15,212 bases of DNA, from the NCBI RefSeq assembly GCF_000611645.1, contig NW_014012984.1, forward strand, positions 1,469-16,680, in the 5' to 3' direction. This document shows positions 11,001-15,212 of this stretch, in pieces. The DNA comes from Monoraphidium neglectum (taxonomy: Eukaryota > Chlorophyta > Chlorophyceae > Sphaeropleales > Selenastraceae). Both the position numbers and the translations under genes were made by a program. The notes beneath the pieces are model-generated. The model saw nothing but the letters and a program-made list of their open reading frames with translations. It was not told the origin of the DNA and searched no databases. The number at the start of each line of letters is the position of its first letter. Within the stretch, counting starts at the first letter, position 1.

Positions 11001-11364
11001 AGCGCACTGACCTGGAAAGGGCCCGGGGGGGCGAGAGGGTGGGAGCCCCAAGGGCTCATACGTGCTGAGTCGGTAGGTGCTTCGAGCCGGCGTCAAGCAT
11101 ATTGCAGCACTTGCATGGGCTGAGCGTACTCAAATGAACGTGGTTGTGTGCACAGCGCGCGCTACCCTCGCGCCATGTGCTCACCTGATCAGGGCGCCAT
11201 TCCGCGTGCAGCAGCCGGTGAAGTGCTGAATCTCTGTGGTGGAATAGCAGGGTTGCAGGGACCACTTGGCGGCCGCTGCTTTCACGCCTGTTGCATGCAG
11301 AAATAACGACCGTGTGATACGCAAGCCGTGCAGCATGCATGGCATCTACAAGACAACGACGATC

Positions 11365-11426
<62 letters not shown>

Positions 11427-12224
11427 ACGCACACACACACACACACGCACACAGACACGCACCTGTGCGCCGCGCTGGGCTCTGCCGATGGCGTCCCCTG
11501 GTGGCTGTCGCCTCCATCAACAGCATCGGCCACACAGCGCCCATCGCCGCCCTGGCTCGCGCCGTCTGCCGCGCCCGGCGGGATCAGCAGCAGGCAGGGC
11601 GGCAGGAGCTCCAGCACGGCGACCGCGTGGGGGCGGCCCTCCTCAAGGCCGGCCAGGCAGCAGCTGGAGAGGCGCATGCGGTCTGCAGGGGCCAGGTGCT
11701 CCAGCTCCGCCATCGCCACCAGCACAAGCTCCTTCACACGCGGCCCCTGGTCCGCGGGGAGCTCATGCAGCAAGCCCGGCAGCCGCGAAGCAATTGCGCC
11801 GCGCAGGGCCACGCAGGCGGCCGCGGCTAGTGGTGGGTCTTGCAAAGCGGGGCGCGTGGCGCGCAGCAGTTGCGACAGCGCGTCCTGCGTGCATGAATAG
11901 TCCAGCAGCAGGCAAGTCAGGATGAAGTTATGTAGACATGTAATCAGTCTTCACAATTAGGCATGTGATGCAACACATGGGCCTCCCGCAGCGCACCAAC
12001 CATGATATGTGCATGGTACAAGGTGCGCAAGCTGCATATGCGAGGCTCAGTGCGTCCTTTCAAACATGTACCTTGGCTTGCTGCGACTGCAGCAGCTGCT
12101 GCAGCTCAGCGCACAGCGCAGCCGCGTCTGCTTGCGCGACCAGCTGCTTCACATCCACAGCAGGCTGCTGGCTGCCATGATAAGACGCTCTGAACGCGCC
12201 AATCAGCGCTTGCAAGTCGCTCAT
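1931..12224 (-). CDS. FANCI: FANCI-like Fanconi anaemia ID-complex subunit, 28 exons, 1658 aa
   Basis: FANCI pairs with FANCD2 as a DNA clamp that is monoubiquitinated during interstrand-crosslink repair in the nucleus. Spliced exons: 12224-12072, 11884-11463, 11233-11185, 11011-10923, 10781-10595, 10311-10192, 10005-9806, 9616-9334, 9186-8979, 8789-8741, 8512-8407, 8219-8155, 7989-7935, 7748-7620, 7407-7162, 6840-6766, 6570-6538, 6325-6128, 5937-5527, 5371-4522, 4483-4419, 4299-4216, 3959-3833, 3676-3534, 3342-3109, 2779-2651, 2420-2332, 2108-1931. All phases agree (4977 nt). Order and sequence follow human FANCI as I remember it, e.g. VEGTVLMHI, MLLRKVMY, AVPNLVFAVE and VNLMRDAKRSTNRDFK. 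The ATG at 12224 follows an in-frame TGA at 12261-12263 with no other ATG between. Weakest points: the exon 2 tail, the start of exon 12 and the exon 20/21 junction. FANCD2 was excluded because the collinearity is with FANCI. Confidence 0.92.
2015..2032 (-). repeat. FANCI: (CAG)6 coding repeat
   Basis: Six CTG triplets on the plus strand encode Q6 (residues 1626-1631) in the last exon, between the basic segment and the acidic tail. Confidence 0.9.
2802..2917. repeat. TG/CA microsatellite in FANCI intron 25
   Basis: An imperfect TG repeat with CATG and CGTG interruptions lies in the 329-nt intron 25 (2780-3108). On the coding strand it reads CA-rich and ends about 20 nt before the CTGCAG acceptor of exon 26. 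Nothing else is recognisable in this intron. Confidence 0.9.
3728..3750. repeat. Short inverted repeat in FANCI intron 23
   Basis: Arms CAGCTTGA and TCAAGCTG (8 bp, perfect) flank a 7-nt loop. A nearby imperfect tandem pair, CTGCAAGGCCCTTG at 3771-3784 and CTGCAAGGCCCCTTG at 3790-3804, lies in the same intron. No function can be assigned. Confidence 0.4.
4700..4753 (-). repeat. FANCI: (CAG)15 coding repeat, polyglutamine 2
   Basis: Fifteen uninterrupted CTG triplets (4709-4753, plus strand) encode Q15 (residues 1233-1247). One CTG codon on the coding strand (Leu) and two more CAG codons follow, giving Q15-L-Q2. The pure run is long enough to be unstable in length. Confidence 0.95.
5054..5086 (-). 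repeat. FANCI: (CAG)11 coding repeat, polyglutamine 1
   Basis: Eleven uninterrupted CTG triplets on the plus strand read as CAG on the coding strand and encode Q11 (residues 1122-1132) in exon 20, between PPP and LEEEDG. Confidence 0.95.
5527..7989 (-). other. FANCI: FANCI exons 13-19: central helical region, residues 644-1026
   Basis: Exon 13 completes LRRALTQQAPVRAALYSG, matching human LRRCLSQQADVRLMLYEG. Exon 14 continues with HELLSELLYPHMQRY and ALPPLDLGKC. Exon 15 contains a Gly/Ser/Asp-rich insert before MASQLMRVELGCESS. Exon 17 is only 33 nt (MHIGNLLGAVE) and joins exon 18 (VVMEDIVAECQLLN) to restore the NNICAFLVMGVCEVLIEY segment of the human protein. Exon 18 ends in a Gly/Arg/Lys-rich run, and exon 19 has LLRSDKFRAFVLSAAANMLE against human VLRSSNEFMRYAVNVALQKV, followed by a Gly/Glu-rich loop. 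Confidence 0.8.
7061..7130. repeat. CA/TG microsatellite in FANCI intron 15
   Basis: An imperfect CA repeat with CG steps lies in the 321-nt intron 15 (6841-7161). On the coding strand it reads TG-rich and begins about 30 nt after the donor, which is itself GTGTGCGT. I see nothing else in this intron. Confidence 0.9.
8155..9186 (-). other. FANCI: FANCI exons 9-12: monoubiquitination site and SQ cluster
   Basis: Exon 9 (LGATKLEACLPRV to LQDH) leads into exon 10, which reads VIMLLRKVMYGRDLNS. This aligns with human LILVLRKAMFANQLDA, whose lysine I place as K523, the ubiquitin acceptor; here it is K577 (codon 8772-8770). Exon 11 (RVVAIRGFMYLILEQL) then ends in YGSQASGSQ, with SQ at residues 616 and 621, where human FANCI has its ATR-phosphorylated SQ cluster. 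Exon 12 starts after a CCAG acceptor with MSALSSGGG and then NLLQELAGVLRR. Family roles are established in animals; their use in this alga is inferred. Confidence 0.85.
9334..12224 (-). other. FANCI: FANCI exons 1-8: N-terminal solenoid, residues 1-501
   Basis: These exons encode the N-terminal alpha-helical solenoid that contacts FANCD2 and DNA in known FANCI structures. Exon 1 (51 residues) contains LQQLLQSQQAK, matching the human LTNLLQNQAVKGK region. Exon 2 carries LELLPPCLLLIPPG against human LELLPIILTAL, then runs about 20 residues longer than expected before a donor that leads directly into a TG-rich intron. Exon 3 (49 nt) gives HRLLHAEWRPDQ, exon 4 gives REIPLSPAQAKEVIRKA, and exon 6 gives VEGTVLMHIS followed by LVKYDAALGSEWLKHF. 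Exon 8 carries AVRLGLLLLGAVFENHPE with a Gly-rich insert just before it. Confidence 0.85.
11364..11460. repeat. CA/TG microsatellite in FANCI intron 2
   Basis: About 95 nt of alternating purine-pyrimidine sequence (CG steps, then CA with a few CG and CAG interruptions) fills the 5' half of the 229-nt intron 2. On the coding strand the TG run begins directly at the splice donor (GTGCGTGTCTGTGTG), so the donor is part of the repeat. Confidence 0.92.
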
Positions 12225-13115
12225 AATGGTGACTTGATAGCGCGAGGAGATCGGGTTTGATCAGACCGACATGGCAAAATCGCATGGTAAACGGCCGAAA
12301 ACGACGTTCGTGGGCATTTCTACTTGCATTCCAACAAAACTGAGCTTTTTGTTGGCCGCCACTGCTTCAATCATCCTCCGCGTGCTGCCCGTGCTGCGAC
12401 AGGCAGTGCAATTCAAATTTGCCAGGCAGGCCAAAGTGACCCGCATGCCCCACGGTCGTGAATGCTGATGCAAAGCATCCAACTTCACAACACAAGTATG
12501 AAAATAATTGTGCTCGTGATGCTGCACACGCTGAAGTCTTGTTCGATACCGGTCCTGTCTTGCAAACGCTTGATTATGCCGCCAGCCCTCAAAAGCAACC
12601 TTTATGCTGCCGTCCGTCCGGCTAGTTTTGATACTTTGTTCGGCTGCATGGTAGTTGAAAAGCGCTGCTGCATCGATGGCCGTATTGCATTCAGCATCAA
12701 TTTTGACCAATATTCAAGTCAGTGACACGCTTTTCACGTGTAGCTTGCTGTGCCCAATCTTATGCCCCTTCCACGCCTGCTACTGCATTGCCTCTGCTAG
12801 ACAGTATCATCGTCTATGTTTGAGTGCTCATATACATGTAAGTGTCTGGATATTACAGAAGCGCGTTCATCCTTGATGGTAAGCACGCGAGCTTATGCAA
12901 AGTCACAGCGGCACGTTGGTGAAGGAGGTGCAAAGAAAATCCTGACAACACATGTCAGTCACAATACATATTGCATCAAGCAACCCAACATGCAGGGATC
13001 GCATCTTGGGTTGAGCAGTAATAGTGACTTGTGAGAGACTATCACTCATCAGCTGCGCAGCAATGTCACCCAAGCCAAGGCGCTTTGCAGAGCCGGGCAG
13101 GTCAAAGAAGAACAC
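12225..13115 (-). other. Intergenic region and FANCI 5' flank
   Basis: This stretch between the GOST poly(A) site and the FANCI ATG is visibly less GC-rich than the genes. It must contain the FANCI promoter and 5' UTR. I see no clear TATA box on the minus strand. A palindromic CACGTG (G-box/E-box core) sits at 12735-12740, about 510 nt upstream of the ATG. A second minus-strand TGTAA at 12853-12857 could be an alternative poly(A) signal for the GOST gene. A 149-codon open frame (12710-12261) ends with a TGA 36 nt before the FANCI ATG in the same frame; it resembles nothing I know. Confidence 0.5.
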
Positions 13116-13250
13116 ATAACAAAATCACTTTACACAAGAACGGCTGCTTGCAGGCACATGCGATGCCAGCACATGGCCAAAGGAACCTGGCCCCTGCCTG
13201 ATCAGTTTATGGTACGTCAGCAACACAACAATACGCAGCAGCATGGGAAG
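13116..13250 (-). other. Probable 3' UTR of the GOST gene
   Basis: This follows the TAG at 13251-13253 and extends to about 15 nt past the first TGTAA on the coding strand. The end point is inferred from the signal alone. Confidence 0.5.
13130..13134 (-). promoter_or_regulatory. TGTAA polyadenylation signal of the GOST gene
   Basis: The first TGTAA on the minus strand after the GOST stop codon lies about 117 nt downstream, within the usual range for volvocalean 3' UTRs. Confidence 0.55.
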
Positions 13251-14892
13251 CTAGTAAGCAGTGGCGAGCTCTATGTCCTCCTGTGACAGCTGCAGGTACC
13301 GATTCTCCTTGGCGGGGCGGAAGCTGGCCCCCACCCAGGTGTAGAACGCCAGCGCGGCCACCTCATTTACGGCCTCGGTCGTCCACGAATACCTGGGCGG
13401 CAAGGCGGAGCACGGGCACAAGGCAGCACACCTCAAGTGGTGAGTGCCTGCAGCGCTCAAGCTATATGCCGACATGCACGTCACATGGTGCGCATGCGCC
13501 CTGTGCTTCACCAAATGCCGCTGCAGTGTCTCTGATGCGCCCCTTGAGCTCCGCCCGCACCTGTACTCCACGAAGTTCTTCAACAAATACACCACTATGC
13601 GCGTGAAGTAGATGTATGCCACCTGGGGGCAGCGGGTTGGATGGTGGTGGTACATTCAGAGGGGGCAGGGCCAGTAGGGTGGGTGCGCCATAATGTGGGG
13701 TTTGCACAGCGACAACGGCCAGCGGCCAGTTGCTTGTGGCATGCGGGACGCCCGCGAGGCCATAGGCCAAAGACCCCTGCCAGCTGCAATCGGATCACTG
13801 CAGGGTGGCGCCAGGCGTGGCGTGTGCGGGATGCTTTTGGGCGATGGGTGGGTGGGTGGGGGGCGCTGGCGCACCACTGTGACGTAGAAAGTGCGGAATA
13901 GCCTCAGCTTGGCCAGGCTGCGTGCCGCCTTGCCGTCCACCGTGGCCGCCTCACGCAAGTGCTGTGGGGTTGAGAAGATAAATGAATGGGGTAAGCGTGT
14001 TTGCAGCATAGTGAGTAATTGTGCGCCCTCCCTGCAAAGGCAGAGACACTCCCATCAGCAGACAACCGGCAGCGAGCGCTGCTAGGGGCGCACCTTCATC
14101 TGCCACAGAATTGGGAAGAGGATCGCGGCGCAGCAGGCAATGTCCACCAGGTGAAATACATCCTGTTTGTGCGTGGGCGGGAGGGGCGTGAAGTGTGACA
14201 ATCAGGAGGGCCTACAGCTGACCAGCGCAGCAGTGCGAGGACGATGGGCAAGCAGCCCGCAGCAGCCGCATGCCAAGTCTCTGCGGTCGCGCAGCAGGTT
14301 CCCCTGCAACAACCAGCCAGTCGCCGCGTGCTGCCCATTGCTGCCCCCCTCCAGTCCTCGCGGCCGCCCCTCCTCCCGTGGCTGGGCTGCAGGCGCACCC
14401 TCCATGCGATCCAGTCCCTCATGGCTGGGCTCTCCTCGTCCAGGTACACCAGGGCAATGTTGGCCAGCACCTGCCGCGCGTTGGGCGCGACGGCGGCAAC
14501 AGGGCAAAGGGGATTCAGGGTCAGTGTGGCAGCATGCGTGGGCAGAGATGGTCCCGGTCCCGTCGCTGTCCCGGCAGTACATGCCGCCGGCGTGAGGGGG
14601 TCTGCGTGCGCTCTGCCCTTCCTGACCTGCAGCGGTACTACCACCAGCAGGGTGGTTCGTGTCCGGTCGTCCATGAAAGGCTGTGGTTGATGGGAGGGGT
14701 CGGGAGGGCGGGAAAACAGTGACCGAGCGGCCAGGTGCCAGCCTGACTGCAGGCACGAAGGCGTTGACGTGCCACATGTCTGAACCGGCTCGAGCGGACC
14801 ACAGCTTACAAAACCCCAAACCCACTCACCAGATGGCAAGTGGTTCAGCTCGGATTCGTGCACCTCTACTCCCCTTTTAGCACCCCGCCCCA

Positions 14893-14942
<50 letters not shown>

Positions 14943-15124
14943 CGGTGACTTCCAAACAACAGCGCAACCATGCGGGGGGCCCTCACCTTCATGTAGCTCC
15001 AGCCCGCTCCGATGAGCACCACCACGCTGAAGAACAGCAGCCCCCTGGCAGTGGTGAAAACATAGTACGCGTAATTCCAGCCGTCAGCCAGGCCGGTGCG
15101 CTCCACGTGCAGCGTCATCAGGGC
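13251..15124 (-). CDS. GOST / lung seven-transmembrane (GPR107/108-type) protein, C-terminal part
   Basis: GOST-domain seven-helix proteins act in Golgi/endosomal trafficking; plant members are sometimes called candidate G-protein-coupled receptors. Seven exons are visible: 15124-14987, 14680-14627, 14470-14399, 14162-14094, 13961-13875, 13622-13561 and 13392-13251. All phases fit and they encode the last 207 residues. Hydrophobic segments are ARGLLFFSVVVLIGAGWSYM, LLVVVPLQVLANIALVYL, LVDIACCAAILFPILW, FYVTVVAYIYFTRIVVYLL and EVAALAFYTWVGASF, probably TM3 to TM7. Family signatures are HLREAATVDGKAARSLAKL (human HLREASATDGKAAINLAKL), FYVTVVAYIYFTR and FRPAKENRYLQLSQED (human FRPASDNPYLQLSQE). 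The protein ends at ELATAY soon after this motif, so the cytoplasmic tail is shorter than in animals. The signal peptide, luminal GOLD-like domain and first helices must lie beyond the window. The frame is open and intact, so I see no sign of decay. Confidence 0.92.
14894..14940. repeat. (CA)n microsatellite in a GOST gene intron
   Basis: An uninterrupted CA run of about 47 nt lies in the 306-nt intron between exons 14987-15124 and 14627-14680. On the coding strand it is TG and starts about 45 nt after the donor. The rest of this intron shows nothing recognisable. Confidence 0.95.
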
Positions 15125-15212
15125 CTAGGGAGGGTAGGTTGGGGATAGTTTGGGAATGAAACAGTCGAACATGCTGAGTGCACGTGCTTGTCGTCAGGTT
15201 GCTGCTTTGGGG
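15125..15212 (-). other. GOST gene intron, cut by window edge
   Basis: The sequence upstream of exon 15124-14987 ends in a pyrimidine-rich CCCTAG acceptor, the only acceptor in this gene that is not CAG. The preceding exon is outside the window. Confidence 0.7.

Noticed and set aside
11266..11925. A 219-codon plus-strand open frame with Thr-His repeats
   Set aside because: It is produced by the CA microsatellite and by the reverse strand of exon 2; no family resemblance.
14096..15118. A single 340-codon minus-strand open frame covering the GOST region
   Set aside because: Only its first part is coding; the rest reads through introns, including a run of Cys-Val from the TG repeat. The spliced model restores the family sequence.
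1..15212. CRISPR array, tRNA, rRNA, transposon ends or prophage-like genes
   Set aside because: No regularly spaced repeats, cloverleaf, rRNA-like sequence, terminal repeats or transposase motifs were seen; the repeats present are simple microsatellites.

Overview
The window looks like nuclear DNA of a green alga, most likely from the Chlamydomonadales (volvocalean) side of the Chlorophyta. The evidence is the GC-rich intron-dense genes, the GTG-type splice donors (many GTGCG), CAG acceptors, long CAG/CTG and CA/TG microsatellites, low-complexity Ala/Gly/Gln inserts inside conserved proteins, and TGTAA polyadenylation signals. I cannot name the species.

Two genes can be read, both on the minus strand and arranged head to tail. 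From 15124 down to 13251 lie the last seven exons of a GOST/lung-seven-transmembrane protein of the GPR107/GPR108 type; its 5' part is outside the window. Its 3' UTR probably ends near a TGTAA at 13130-13134. About 0.9 kb of less GC-rich DNA follows. The second gene runs from the ATG at 12224 to the stop at 1931. I could assemble it as 28 exons, total 4977 nt with every splice phase matching, giving a predicted protein of 1658 residues. It is collinear from end to end with animal FANCI, the partner of FANCD2 in the Fanconi anaemia interstrand-crosslink repair pathway. The ubiquitin-acceptor lysine context (LRKVMY) and a following cluster of two SQ motifs are both preserved. The protein is longer than human FANCI (1328 residues) mainly because of Gln-, Ala-, Gly- and Lys-rich inserts, most of them in the 850-nt exon 20.

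The left end (about 1-1510) lies beyond the probable FANCI poly(A) site, and I recognise no gene there. I found no rRNA, tRNA, CRISPR array or recognisable mobile element. The two genes have no evident functional link: one product belongs to DNA repair in the nucleus, the other to the Golgi/endosomal membrane system.

I do not see an undescribed multi-gene system here. The points most worth checking are the conserved FANCI activation module in an alga, an apparent 38-nt intron (or frameshift) at 4484-4521, an intron whose retention would remove the nuclear-targeting tail, and microsatellites that encode polyglutamine inside a DNA-repair protein.
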